DNA of 64,000 nt from Hofstenia miamia (Eukaryota > Xenacoelomorpha > Acoela): assembly GCA_004352715.1 (NCBI GenBank), contig SCFE01000001.1:1846569-1910568 (forward strand), read 5' to 3'. Shown in pieces: positions 62,101 to 64,000 of this stretch. Position numbers and translations under genes: made by a program. The first letter of the stretch is position 1. Every line of letters begins with the position of its first letter. The notes below the pieces were generated by a model. It made no database searches. It had not been told where the DNA came from and worked only from the letters and a program-made list of their open reading frames with translations.

Positions 62101-62426
62101 TCTAAATTTATGTTTAATATTTGTGTAATGGGTAAATCAGACATCCTTGGTAGGAGTTGAATTTCCTGTAGTTTATATATATATATATAATACGTTATGT
62201 ATTTATTTATATATGTATATTAGATTTGTATCTTATTGCATTAAATATATTGCATTAGAAATCAATCATTTCTGTAATTAATGAAATTGCTTATTGGTTT
62301 TTTAGATGCTATTGGTTTGTCTGGGCTCATAACACCTTCACTGACAGAAATGATTCATGTCGCTAAAGAAATGGAGAAAAACGGATTCAAAATTCCTCTT
62401 CTGATAGGTGGAGCTACAACATCAAA
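3743..62426 (+). CDS. MTR: Cobalamin-dependent methionine synthase, 20 exons, 3' end outside window
   Basis: Methionine synthase transfers the methyl group of 5-methyltetrahydrofolate to homocysteine through methylcobalamin, giving methionine and tetrahydrofolate in the cytosol. Twenty exons join in phase to 851 codons plus two bases (animal enzymes are about 1,250 residues). Residues 1-350 form the homocysteine-binding barrel, with zinc-ligand cysteines C251 (in GVNCALG) and C314/C315 (in GGCCGS). Residues about 351-673 form the folate-binding barrel ([43 protein letters not shown]). Residues 674-755 form the cobalamin cap, and 756-851 begin the cobalamin domain with the D770-x-H772-x2-G775 motif that ligates cobalt, then GLSGLITPS and GGATTSK. 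The rest of this domain and the AdoMet reactivation domain must lie beyond 64000. The start ATG at 3743 leaves a 20-residue leader before [12 protein letters not shown], close to the human length. No frameshift or internal stop is seen; it looks functional. Confidence 0.97.
3762..4149 (+). other. MTR intron 1
   Basis: AT-rich, 388 bp, with runs of T near 3900-3970. Nothing else recognised. Confidence 0.85.
4150..4352 (+). CDS. MTR: MTR coding exon 2, start of homocysteine-binding barrel
   Basis: Encodes residues 7-74, including [18 protein letters not shown] and [15 protein letters not shown], all hallmarks of the S-methyltransferase/homocysteine-binding domain. It has a GTTTAG acceptor and the atypical donor TTG|GTTTGC. 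The reading continues in frame into [15 protein letters not shown] of exon 3, which supports this donor despite its weak consensus. Confidence 0.96.
4353..5291 (+). other. MTR intron 2
   Basis: AT-rich, 939 bp. Short open frames here are antisense or random; no repeat, RNA or coding signal seen. Confidence 0.85.
5292..5381 (+). CDS. MTR: MTR coding exon 3
   Basis: Residues 75-104: [20 protein letters not shown], then [20 protein letters not shown] is the near-invariant second strand of the homocysteine-binding barrel. Phase 0 at both ends; acceptor GTTTTTAG, donor TTG|GTACGT. Confidence 0.97.
6925..6970. repeat. TA microsatellite
   Basis: About 23 uninterrupted TA units, directly next to the 3' end side of the retroelement relic that follows. 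Confidence 0.95.
7042..8420 (-). pseudogene. CR1/L2-type non-LTR retrotransposon ORF2 relic
   Basis: The minus strand carries, in order, pieces of a reverse transcriptase ORF. First comes [17 protein letters not shown] and [13 protein letters not shown] (8420-8172), the usual 'WKxAxVxPLxKKP...[12 protein letters not shown]' opening. Next is [13 protein letters not shown] (about 7830-7792) and the polymerase box FADDLQ (about 7728-7711) with both catalytic Asp kept. Last is a C-terminal segment with [26 protein letters not shown] and [10 protein letters not shown] (7371-7042). Several frameshifts and stops separate the parts and the endonuclease is not seen, so it is dead. The C-terminal 'LHWLPV...LWNSLP...FK..LKTYLF' block points to the CR1/L2 lineage rather than RTE; clade is inferred. 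Confidence 0.85.
8552..8587. repeat. Imperfect palindrome (hairpin)
   Basis: The 14-base arms 8552-8565 and 8574-8587 pair at 12 of 14 positions around an 8-base loop. It is GC-rich compared with its surroundings. It lies just outside the retroelement relic; function unknown. Confidence 0.5.
10783..10852 (+). CDS. MTR: MTR coding exon 4
   Basis: Encodes [20 protein letters not shown] and then KKT plus one base, matching the helix that follows LEHL in methionine synthases. Acceptor ATATTTAG, donor CAG|GTAACG. It lies 5.4 kb from exon 3, across an intron carrying a retroelement relic. Confidence 0.93.
10853..12564 (+). other. MTR intron 4
   Basis: AT-rich intron of 1.7 kb with a TA microsatellite at 11600-11622. 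No gene or mobile element recognised. Confidence 0.8.
12565..12657 (+). CDS. MTR: MTR coding exon 5
   Basis: Encodes [20 protein letters not shown], then [10 protein letters not shown], the conserved [14 protein letters not shown] segment of the homocysteine-binding domain. The donor TTA|GTAGAT opens a 42-bp intron; the split codon A|CT gives the expected Thr of NITFDEL. Confidence 0.97.
12658..12699 (+). other. MTR intron 5, 42 bp
   Basis: Minimal intron: GTAGAT donor, CTTTTTAG acceptor. Removing it restores NITFDEL with a split Thr codon. Confidence 0.93.
12700..12806 (+). CDS. MTR: MTR coding exon 6
   Basis: Encodes [20 protein letters not shown] and [15 protein letters not shown] (to residue 194). 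[10 protein letters not shown] matches the conserved ETIFDTANAK of the family. Acceptor CTTTTTAG of the 42-bp intron; donor CGG|GTAAGT. Ends in phase 0. Confidence 0.97.
12807..14577 (+). other. MTR intron 6
   Basis: AT-rich, 1.8 kb. A less AT-rich part around 14090-14250 may be an old repeat but shows no coding motif. Nothing else recognised. Confidence 0.75.
14578..14732 (+). CDS. MTR: MTR coding exon 7
   Basis: Residues 195-245 plus two bases: [60 protein letters not shown] is diagnostic for MetH. The exon overlaps an unrelated open frame, but the MTR frame is continuous. Acceptor ATTTTAG, donor TTG|GTGCGT. Confidence 0.97.
16432..16866 (+). CDS. Ly6/uPAR (three-finger) domain protein, probable GPI-anchored; 5' end unresolved
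   Basis: From 16501 the frame reads [20 protein letters not shown], then 12 cysteines in all, ending with [10 protein letters not shown]. The CxxC opening and the CC...CN closing pattern identify the LU (Ly6/uPAR/CD59) domain, a disulfide-bonded three-finger fold usually displayed on the cell surface. The C-terminal tail [18 protein letters not shown] is a hydrophobic GPI-attachment signal. Upstream in the same frame, [16 protein letters not shown] looks like a signal-peptide core, but it has no in-frame ATG. The nearest ATG (16431) is one frame off, so a short upstream exon or intron, or a sequence error, is likely. The stop at 16864-16866 is followed by AATAAA at 16906. The gene sits in MTR intron 7 on the same strand. 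A recent pseudogene cannot be excluded. Confidence 0.75.
   Translation, partial: CIFIFITFIGLTITNSSYFSNDLSVECYSCEKWNCDADEHVQCEGMDDICMTVIIQLLSITRKCIDGNSCEEEEAYKICSGISAAKCTLMCCRESKCNQNISNATGEVYTVFSQKLDTQGNFSVNHALSKATLMLLFINLFNAM
16906..16911 (+). terminator. Poly(A) signal of the Ly6-type gene
   Basis: AATAAA 40 nt after the stop codon, the expected distance for a short 3' UTR. It supports a separate transcription unit inside the MTR intron. Confidence 0.6.
16927..17056. other. Assembly gap (130 N)
   Basis: Ends in a TA run on the right side, so the gap probably hides a TA microsatellite. Confidence 0.95.
17294..17476 (-). pseudogene. Penelope-like element GIY-YIG endonuclease relic 1
   Basis: 61 open codons on the minus strand: [20 protein letters not shown], then [20 protein letters not shown]. 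The C-x2-C...[YN]IGET-[KS]-RHLRTR pattern followed by NFKIL and a helix matches the GIY-YIG endonuclease of Penelope-like retroelements. The GIY strand is preceded by a stop, and the active-site Tyr of YIG is Asn here, so it is inactive. Confidence 0.7.
17634..18036. repeat. TA microsatellite with assembly gap (N 17669-18036)
   Basis: About 17 TA units run directly into 368 N; the right side resumes with TATATA. The assembly failed inside the repeat. Confidence 0.95.
18194..18301 (-). pseudogene. Penelope-like element GIY-YIG endonuclease relic 2
   Basis: 36 open codons on the minus strand: [20 protein letters not shown], then a diverged tail. It is an independent copy of the motif found at 17294-17476, keeping YIGETKR. 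Both relics lie in the same intron and orientation. Confidence 0.6.
18976..19138 (+). CDS. MTR: MTR coding exon 8, first zinc-ligand cysteine
   Basis: Residues 246-300: [20 protein letters not shown], then [20 protein letters not shown] and MAKHLE. C251 in GVNCALG corresponds to the first of three zinc-ligating cysteines (human C260). Acceptor GTTTTTAG, donor GAA|GTATGT. Confidence 0.98.
19139..20221 (+). other. MTR intron 8
   Basis: 1.1 kb. A short G run lies near 19640. Nothing else recognised. Confidence 0.8.
20222..20289 (+). CDS. MTR: MTR coding exon 9, zinc-ligand cysteine pair
   Basis: Encodes [20 protein letters not shown], then HI and two bases of Arg. The GGCC pair (C314, C315) completes the zinc site with C251. 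Acceptor TTATTATAG, donor CAG|GTTTCG. Confidence 0.98.
20290..21044 (+). other. MTR intron 9
   Basis: 755 bp, AT-rich. A 30-odd-bp direct repeat around 20800-20860 (TTTTTCTAATATATTTTTG type) is visible; nothing else. Confidence 0.8.
21045..21127 (+). CDS. MTR: MTR coding exon 10, end of homocysteine domain
   Basis: Encodes [20 protein letters not shown], then DGSLILS and one base of Gly. It is too short to stand out alone, but phase on both sides and VKPRVPP (conserved linker between the two barrels) fix it. Acceptor GAGTTTAG, donor CAG|GTATAC. Confidence 0.95.
21293..21405 (+). CDS. MTR: MTR coding exon 11, start of folate-binding barrel
   Basis: Encodes [20 protein letters not shown], then [18 protein letters not shown] (to residue 388). 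[11 protein letters not shown] is the signature opening strand of the pterin-binding domain. Donor GAG|GTAATT leads into a 41-bp intron. Confidence 0.98.
21406..21446 (+). other. MTR intron 11, 41 bp
   Basis: Smallest intron in the window: donor GAG|GTAATT, acceptor TGGTCTAG. Its removal joins KGDYE to [10 protein letters not shown] as in other methionine synthases. Confidence 0.95.
21447..21587 (+). CDS. MTR: MTR coding exon 12
   Basis: Residues 389-435: [48 protein letters not shown]-[IV]-N-x-D-[ED]-GMLD is a conserved folate-site strand. It follows a 41-bp intron (21406-21446) with acceptor TGGTCTAG. Confidence 0.98.
21588..22804 (+). other. MTR intron 12
   Basis: 1.2 kb, AT-rich, no recognised content. 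Confidence 0.8.
22805..22990 (+). CDS. MTR: MTR coding exon 13
   Basis: Residues 436-497: [40 protein letters not shown], then [31 protein letters not shown] and MAFDE-x-GQ are core pterin-binding motifs. The donor CAG|GTAATA opens the 27.4-kb intron 13. Confidence 0.98.
23769..24386 (-). CDS. Secreted six-cysteine helical protein, family member 1
   Basis: 205 residues, single exon. The start is the ATG at 24386-24384; the frame is open five codons further but without another ATG. A signal peptide ([16 protein letters not shown]) is followed by [20 protein letters not shown] and CC, that is C-x5-C-x4-CC-F-x3-PG-x-CC. A predicted helical domain of about 150 residues follows ([55 protein letters not shown]) and ends with [15 protein letters not shown]. 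Family not recognised. The clustered CC pairs recall WAP or granulin-like mini-domains, but spacing does not match those I know. Closest relative is the gene at 39759-40388. TTTCCCGC lies 21 nt upstream of the ATG. Function unknown; an extracellular role is inferred from the signal peptide and cysteines. Confidence 0.85.
   Translation of the reverse strand: MNKLIIIFNSIILSIQNEVCYESDACSTQFCCFLQVPGTCCEEHVYMYFSNNTKFHRNRLLAEKIKAEEPLYSIFKDIDDACAQIDTLLKEAFDIHQKMANGLRRTNTLFHKTNEQGFRSGAIQISEKLTFLYIESKKLQDGKMILLHIQKYFTKFLHSISDKSPNLYEFIKDDPGEYIEEIESAIAAAKARCRKISELLTLILF
24408..24415 (-). promoter_or_regulatory. E2F-like TTTCCCGC site of family member 1
   Basis: TTTCCCGC on the minus strand, 21 nt upstream of the ATG. 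The same octamer precedes all four family members. It fits the E2F/DP consensus TTTSSCGC; binding is not shown. Confidence 0.6.
24530..24830. repeat. Degenerate TCCCA-rich repeat
   Basis: Repeated GTCCCA/AGTCCCAC words at irregular spacing over about 300 bp. Probably part of an old element; no coding motif. Confidence 0.4.
25351..25655 (+). repeat. Dispersed repeat, copy A (inverted partner at 32669-32960)
   Basis: This stretch matches the reverse complement of 32669-32960 over about 300 bp with scattered differences (shared words such as TCTGAGA, GAAATGAGGTTGTTCTTCAT, GGTCTATTTT). A shorter third copy is at about 25753-25850. Together with CCGG-rich ends near 25990-26071 this marks a second, inverted and decayed copy of the hAT-like element at 31851-33070. 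Confidence 0.65.
26937..27860 (+). pseudogene. Non-LTR reverse transcriptase relic
   Basis: The plus strand encodes [20 protein letters not shown] (about 26978-27037), the conserved 'GVPQGSVLGPLLF-x-IYINDL' motif. After a frame change come [37 protein letters not shown] and a thumb/C-terminal region to about 27738, with further frame changes to 27860. Between them the catalytic YADD box is corrupted (ISTDI), so it is inactive. A CA microsatellite follows at 27863-27893, possibly its tail. The order resembles Jockey/I-group elements; clade not determined. Confidence 0.85.
27863..27893. repeat. CA microsatellite
   Basis: Run of CA units with one interruption, next to the 3' end of the reverse transcriptase relic. 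Confidence 0.9.
28460..30599. repeat. Tandem duplication, copy 1
   Basis: Matches 30601-32175. The first 290 bp (28460-28749) appear identical to 30601-30890. Positions 28750-29290 are absent from copy 2, and 29291-30599 match 30891-32175 with scattered substitutions and small indels. It ends in a 346-bp left part of a hAT-like element (from 30254). Confidence 0.9.
30600..30600. other. Single N joining two duplicate copies
   Basis: A one-base placeholder sits exactly at the junction of two near-identical copies, suggesting an artificial contig join. Confidence 0.9.
30601..32175. repeat. Tandem duplication, copy 2
   Basis: Second copy of 28460-30599, lacking the 541 bp 28750-29290. Unlike copy 1 it continues into a complete hAT-like element. 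It may be a real duplication or the other haplotype placed in series. Confidence 0.9.
31976..32471 (-). pseudogene. Unrecognised coding-like fragment inside the hAT-like element
   Basis: The minus strand reads [20 protein letters not shown], then [55 protein letters not shown] and SDVSLC. The reading is interrupted by the internal 145-bp duplication and there is a stop just upstream. The last 63 codons also occur, apparently unchanged, at 30400-30591. It may be a piece of the transposase or a captured host exon; I do not recognise it. Confidence 0.45.
32070..32359. repeat. Perfect 145-bp tandem duplication
   Basis: 32070-32214 and 32215-32359 appear identical, so the event is recent or an assembly artefact. 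It duplicates codons of the minus-strand fragment. Confidence 0.85.
34697..34981 (-). pseudogene. hAT transposase C-terminal relic
   Basis: The minus strand reads [52 protein letters not shown]. This follows the hAT dimerisation consensus (YP-x-LS-x-LAR...SIPAS-A-SER-x-FS-x-AG...R-x2-L...V-x2-L-x-FLK). The rest of the transposase is not recognisable nearby. Confidence 0.75.
35885..36170 (+). repeat. Dispersed repeat, copy A (partner at 44470-44810)
   Basis: Direct, diverged similarity to 44470-44810 (shared blocks include AAGGTTTATATT, CACATGAAAGCTA, CAAAATCTAAT). No coding motif. Both lie in the intron that carries the secreted-protein genes. Confidence 0.6.
39759..40388 (-). CDS. Secreted six-cysteine helical protein, family member 2
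   Basis: 209 residues from ATG 40388-40386, single exon. Signal peptide [17 protein letters not shown], then [20 protein letters not shown] and CC, with exactly the family spacing. The helical domain has [50 protein letters not shown] and [20 protein letters not shown]. It is closest to member 1, sharing LYS-[IV]-FK-x-IDD, LQD, SLYE/NLYE and IES. The poly(A) signal AATAAA overlaps the stop codon. TTTCCCGC lies 18 nt before the ATG and a TATATAAG box about 60 nt before it. It is divergent from member 3, with 923 bp between the two start codons, so a shared promoter region is possible. Function unknown. Confidence 0.87.
   Translation of the reverse strand: MNIAFTILSCFVLNVQSEICYDMESCETEHCCFNQFPGRCCEKSIFNRQSNSPKFTNNKMLSERILAEPRLYSVFKQIDDVTAEIEIVTIDKDNLVKQLNTASNRFNSFYKKRKDEIFNNGAKLLNIKLARIEIRTENLQDSMLTLYYHRLHFIRYLLRIMQNKAKPSLYEMSENHPCQYITTIESAVKDTKNLCKKLEDYISFIVFSQ
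40407..40414 (-). promoter_or_regulatory. E2F-like TTTCCCGC site of family member 2
   Basis: Minus-strand TTTCCCGC, 18 nt upstream of the ATG. A TATATAAG element (40446-40453, minus) lies 31 nt further upstream, so transcription could start just before or within the octamer. Confidence 0.6.
41295..41302 (+). promoter_or_regulatory. E2F-like TTTCCCGC site of family member 3
   Basis: TTTCCCGC, 9 nt upstream of the ATG at 41312. An octamer-type ATTTGCAT word lies further upstream near 41230. Confidence 0.6.
41312..41953 (+). CDS. Secreted six-cysteine helical protein, family member 3
   Basis: 213 residues from ATG 41312, single exon; the frame is open eight codons earlier but only from GTG. 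Signal peptide [16 protein letters not shown], then [20 protein letters not shown] and CC, family spacing with one extra Cys in the x3 segment. The helical domain begins [20 protein letters not shown] and ends [20 protein letters not shown]. It shares with members 1 and 2 the LY-x2-[FL]-x2-ID motif and the Cys near the C terminus. It is more diverged in the middle. Plus strand, divergent from member 2. TTTCCCGC lies 9 nt upstream. Function unknown. Confidence 0.87.
   Translation: MISFYFIFVSICISLSKGKYCYSHYQCSPNACCFDHCPGTCCTDEMHKKIYKENSTSFSANEEFCEEILKHEILYPFLRGIDNFLTDTVELFEETLELTKYLRIKTHKVEDILDGKESPMYGTLMNISFEKFNEIMKNVRRLEKAYITFENSRNVFLSALAQFRSRYGVHSLSYWNMYEISTFEELTTLQNQLRSCVKHFRNLDDIVSFKFFY
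42302..42380. repeat. GC-rich patch with CGGCTACGGCC repeats
   Basis: A local GC-rich island in an AT-rich intron. The word GGCTACGGCCAA recurs near 42590. Probably the end of an old element. Confidence 0.4.
44470..44810 (+). repeat. Dispersed repeat, copy B (partner at 35885-36170)
   Basis: See the partner: same order of short identical blocks, diverged, with indels. It ends about 260 bp before the fourth secreted-protein gene. Confidence 0.6.
45046..45053 (+). promoter_or_regulatory. E2F-like TTTCCCGC site of family member 4
   Basis: TTTCCCGC (continuing GG), 21 nt upstream of the ATG at 45075, as in member 1. It supports this ATG as the true start. Confidence 0.6.
45075..45677 (+). CDS. 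Secreted six-cysteine helical protein, family member 4
   Basis: 200 residues from ATG 45075, single exon. The frame is open to 44895, but those codons are not needed: the octamer lies inside them and a signal peptide starts at [11 protein letters not shown]. The Cys motif is [20 protein letters not shown] and CC, exact family spacing with Tyr after CC. The helical domain has [39 protein letters not shown] and [19 protein letters not shown]. It lacks the Cys near the C terminus found in the other three. Its signal peptide is unusually charged (KFR, DLK), so cleavage is less certain. It is the most diverged member. Function unknown. Confidence 0.82.
   Translation: MWLFISIIFSLKFRVVVDLKLCLINAVCHAEVCCYNTFPGNCCPKEKYAELEQSDTVTFESNRLVSLRVSKSNDLYLIFQRMDESMSIGSKVSTQAVELIDNYESLINDSYYKGFLSKPLEDLLAQHTKLRKISHELNMSRIDFYDTILYLALRYDTMPVFDIRKNYPLEKIDRIINLTMMLKSISLKLEEYMAYLLLYN
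45854..45872. repeat. TA microsatellite
   Basis: About nine TA units, 180 bp after family member 4. Confidence 0.9.
45978..46085 (-). pseudogene. Mariner-type transposase relic
   Basis: 36 minus-strand codons: [20 protein letters not shown], then [12 protein letters not shown] and a stop. It matches the '[24 protein letters not shown]-x-RPRSI' block around the third catalytic acidic residue of mariner-like transposases. Nothing else of the element is readable nearby. Confidence 0.7.
48332..48498. repeat. TA microsatellite with assembly gap (N 48363-48498)
   Basis: About 15 TA units run into 136 N. The assembly stopped in the repeat. Confidence 0.95.
49916..50035 (+). pseudogene. Penelope-like element GIY-YIG endonuclease relic 3
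   Basis: Plus strand: KDPIP, then after a one-base deletion [20 protein letters not shown], and after another shift [11 protein letters not shown] and a stop. This is the Penelope-like '[14 protein letters not shown]-x-C-x-C-x2-C...IGETKRHL-x-TRI-x-EH' segment. It is broken by two frameshifts and lies just before MTR exon 14, in the opposite orientation to relics 1 and 2. Confidence 0.7.
50385..50564 (+). CDS. MTR: MTR coding exon 14
   Basis: Residues 498-557: [60 protein letters not shown]. Matches the FDPNILTIGTGM region of MetH, with Pro to Thr and Gly to Ala changes. Acceptor GAATTTAG, donor AAA|GTTCGT. Correct phase across 27.4 kb confirms it is the next exon. Confidence 0.96.
50565..51322 (+). 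other. MTR intron 14
   Basis: 758 bp, AT-rich, nothing recognised. Confidence 0.85.
51323..51439 (+). CDS. MTR: MTR coding exon 15
   Basis: Residues 558-596: [20 protein letters not shown], then [32 protein letters not shown] is nearly invariant in methionine synthases. The acceptor is TTGTTTAG at 51322; a longer open frame in another phase from 51210 is unrelated. Donor GCC|GTAAGA. Confidence 0.98.
51588..51818 (+). CDS. MTR: MTR coding exon 16, end of folate-binding barrel
   Basis: Residues 597-673: [40 protein letters not shown], then [23 protein letters not shown] and WNKDP-x2-TEKLL are diagnostic. Acceptor TATTTTAG, donor AAG|GTGATA. Confidence 0.98.
53483..53920 (-). pseudogene. Tc1-like transposase, C-terminal half, frameshifted
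   Basis: Minus strand, entering from the gap: [50 protein letters not shown]. After a frame change at about 53680-53685 comes [20 protein letters not shown], ending NNGGHTKYY and a stop at 53483. The HQDSAPCH aspartate and the IEN glutamate are the second and third catalytic residues of the DDE triad; the first is in the gap. Two bases appear missing between PDLN and IEN (expected PDLNPIEN). The element copy is therefore inactive here unless the base call is wrong. Confidence 0.88.
53921..54920. other. Assembly gap, exactly 1000 N
   Basis: A round-number gap inside the Tc1-like element, so its size is a placeholder. Confidence 0.95.
56333..56431 (+). CDS. MTR: MTR coding exon 17, start of cobalamin cap
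   Basis: Residues 674-706: [20 protein letters not shown], then [20 protein letters not shown] is the entry to the four-helix cap that shields the methylcobalamin. Acceptor ATGTTTAG, donor CAA|GTATAT. Confidence 0.97.
56432..57729 (+). other. MTR intron 17
   Basis: 1.3 kb. The stretch 57225-57375 resembles 34336-34440 (shared TTGATA-x3-TTTGTCATAATT and AAAATTTTAGTAGCTTGAAGTG-like words), a dispersed repeat. Otherwise nothing recognised. Confidence 0.75.
57730..57876 (+). CDS. MTR: MTR coding exon 18, cobalamin cap
   Basis: Residues 707-755: [55 protein letters not shown][20 protein letters not shown] is near-invariant cap sequence. Acceptor TTGTTTAG, donor GAA|GTATGT. Confidence 0.98.
57877..58057 (+). 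other. MTR intron 18
   Basis: 181 bp, AT-rich, no content. Confidence 0.9.
58058..58226 (+). CDS. MTR: MTR coding exon 19, cobalt-ligand histidine
   Basis: Residues 756-811 plus one base: [57 protein letters not shown]770-x-H772-x2-G775 is the B12-binding motif; H772 supplies the lower axial cobalt ligand. Acceptor ATGTTTAG, donor CTG|GTTAGT. Confidence 0.98.
58227..62305 (+). other. MTR intron 19
   Basis: 4.1 kb. It contains a degenerate CCCAACC-rich patch (about 58760-59170), a minus-strand coding relic (59633-60800) and a TA run (62173-62189). From 60800 to 62170 it is AT-rich with nothing recognised. Confidence 0.8.
59633..60800 (-). pseudogene. Unrecognised decayed gene on the minus strand
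   Basis: 59851-59633 (minus) is open for 72 codons ending in a stop: [60 protein letters not shown]. Upstream on the same strand are pieces in changing frames: [20 protein letters not shown] (about 60610-60545), a Lys/Glu-rich [19 protein letters not shown] block (about 60515-60460), [20 protein letters not shown] and [20 protein letters not shown] (about 60350-60235). It reads like a coiled-coil-rich protein remnant with several frameshifts, perhaps a retroposed copy or transposon ORF. I do not recognise the family. Confidence 0.45.
62306..62426 (+). CDS. MTR: MTR coding exon 20, cobalamin domain (last exon in window)
   Basis: Residues 812-851 plus two bases: [20 protein letters not shown], then [20 protein letters not shown] and the start of Lys. 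GLSGLITPS contacts the corrin phosphate region. No continuation (family: THTAVKIAPRY) was found between 62427 and 64000, so the next exon lies outside. Donor AAA|GTATAT. Confidence 0.97.
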
Positions 62427-64000
62427 GTATATTTAACTTAGTTTTCTTCTGCTTATAATGGGCATTAAAAATTTGGGTTTTTTCGAAAATGTATCTCAGT
62501 TGTGAGCTTCAATTAAACAAAAAGTTAAGAATTATAAAAATTATAAAATTGACAAGTTGGTGATTAATAATCAAGAAATTGCGAATCCGAACTGTGTAAT
62601 TCAACGTTGACTGACACAAAATAGCCTAGAGAATAAAACAAAGAGTTCATCGTACATTTGAGTTATATTTTCAGTTTTCGTTGTTTTGAGATGTTTCTTC
62701 TACCAAAAAGCTTGTACTAAGTTTATTTCTAAACAGTATTTGTTTTCATTTGAGACCCAAAAGAAATGCCGGATAAATATATTTTGATATTTAAAATTTA
62801 AATTTCAAGACAGTCTAAAATGGTTCTAGCTTTCATCTTGTATAGTGTTGGCTATCTCACATTAGAATTTATCGATAACATTTATTTTAACCTTTTTAGT
62901 GAATTTTCAACGTTTATTAAAAATTTTAATGGCTTTGCATCAGCAAAATATTTGCATGTTGTTTATTTTCAAAACAATGTTTCATGTTTAATGTTGAACC
63001 CTCCTCCTTCTGACATTTATTTGAAAGTGAGCAATCACTCTAAAATTCTTACAATTACCAAACTATCTGAAACATCGTATTGCAATAGGAGGCGATATTA
63101 GCACTCAAGTTGTTACTGCATTATGATTTCTAAAAAAATTTAGAAAAAACTCGTGATATATTGGACTTTATTTTTTAATAATTTCAAGAAGTAATTGTGA
63201 ATATATTTTGGTTTAAAATAATTATATTTCTAAATTAATGATTGTAAACCTCAATTATTTGCTATTAATTTTTGAAAATGTATGTTATCAAATTCAACTT
63301 GCATGCATCATTAACAATAAAATTTTGATTTTTCATTACTTGCTAGAGATGATCTGGCAGTATTTTAAGTAGACCCTGCATAGCGTAAACGGTAATAATT
63401 ATGTGCAGTACAAGACATTATTGACTTAAAAACTAACTGAAAATCGTTTCAATGCTTAATTTTACCTTTTACTTTTTCTGTAGACAGACTGCGCAAACCT
63501 CATAAAGCGGTGATATACATAAATTTTGAAAGAAAAGACATCCCTTTGTCTTTCTTATTAGTTTATGAGATATGAGCGTCTAAATTTTTCTAAAAAATCA
63601 TCACTGATTTTGACGAAATGCTGGTTAGAATGAAGAATCTACACTGCATATGATTTATGTTTCAAAGTTTCTTTGCAGATGTGCTAGATGCAATTTTGGG
63701 GAGGAAAAGATGTTGACATCCACGAATATTGGTTTCATATTTGTGTTTTTTATCTCACCTGAATGTAGTCATGGATAATAAGGTTTGACGTAGTTCATTG
63801 TATATTTTCTGAGCATTTCTTAGTGAAAGACGTCTTCAGAATGAATATTACTGACATACTGACCTTCAAAAATCTTTCAATTTCTGCATATTTTATGGAA
63901 AAATTCAAACAATACTATTGTCTTGGATCCTCATGTTGCCTAAAAATTGAACTTAAAAACCGCAATTTTCAATCTTACTACAAAATAATGGCATTTTGCC
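62427..64000 (+). other. MTR intron 20 (start)
   Basis: AT-rich to the end of the window. The next MTR exon was searched for and not found. Confidence 0.8.

Noticed and set aside
1-64000. tRNA, rRNA and CRISPR-like arrays
   Set aside because: Looked for and not seen by eye; a tRNAscan/Infernal run would be needed to exclude small RNA genes.

Overview
This is AT-rich, gene-poor, intron-dominated DNA from an invertebrate animal. Introns range from 41 bp to 27 kb, all 20 recognisable 3' splice sites end in TAG, and the intron space is full of decayed transposons (hAT, Tc1/mariner, CR1/L2-type non-LTR, Penelope-like) and long TA microsatellites. This, plus a possible spliced-leader acceptor, would fit a planarian-like flatworm or a tunicate; the sequence alone does not decide the phylum.

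Almost the whole window is one plus-strand gene, cobalamin-dependent methionine synthase (MTR/MetH type). Twenty coding exons from 3743 to 62426 join in perfect phase into 851 codons plus two bases: the complete homocysteine-binding and folate-binding modules, the cobalamin cap, and the start of the cobalamin-binding domain. The rest of that domain and the reactivation (AdoMet-binding) domain lie beyond 64000.

Other genes sit inside MTR introns. Intron 7 holds a Ly6/uPAR (three-finger) gene with a predicted GPI signal and a poly(A) signal (about 16432-16911). Intron 13 (22991-50384, 27.4 kb) holds four intronless genes for small secreted proteins of about 200 residues. Two are on the minus strand (23769-24386, 39759-40388) and two on the plus strand (41312-41953, 45075-45677). 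All four start with a signal peptide, followed by an exactly spaced six-cysteine motif C-x5-C-x4-CC-[FY]-x3-PG-x-CC and a helical domain of about 150 residues. I do not recognise this family. All four also carry the same 8-mer, TTTCCCGC (a perfect match to the E2F consensus TTTSSCGC), 9-21 nt upstream of the ATG. This nested, apparently co-regulated family is the main candidate for an undescribed system.

The remaining sequence is mostly repeats: hAT transposase relics (268-474, 34697-34981), a hAT-type MITE (1956-2341), a 1.2-kb hAT-like element with 8-bp target duplication (31851-33070), CR1/L2 and other non-LTR reverse transcriptase relics (7042-8420, 26937-27860), three Penelope-like GIY-YIG fragments (17294-17476, 18194-18301, 49916-50035), a mariner relic (45978-46085), and a Tc1-like element with long terminal inverted repeats (52797-55144). 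A 1.6-2.1 kb tandem duplication around a single N at 30600, and a gap at 52907-53467 flanked by identical 30-mers, look like assembly problems.
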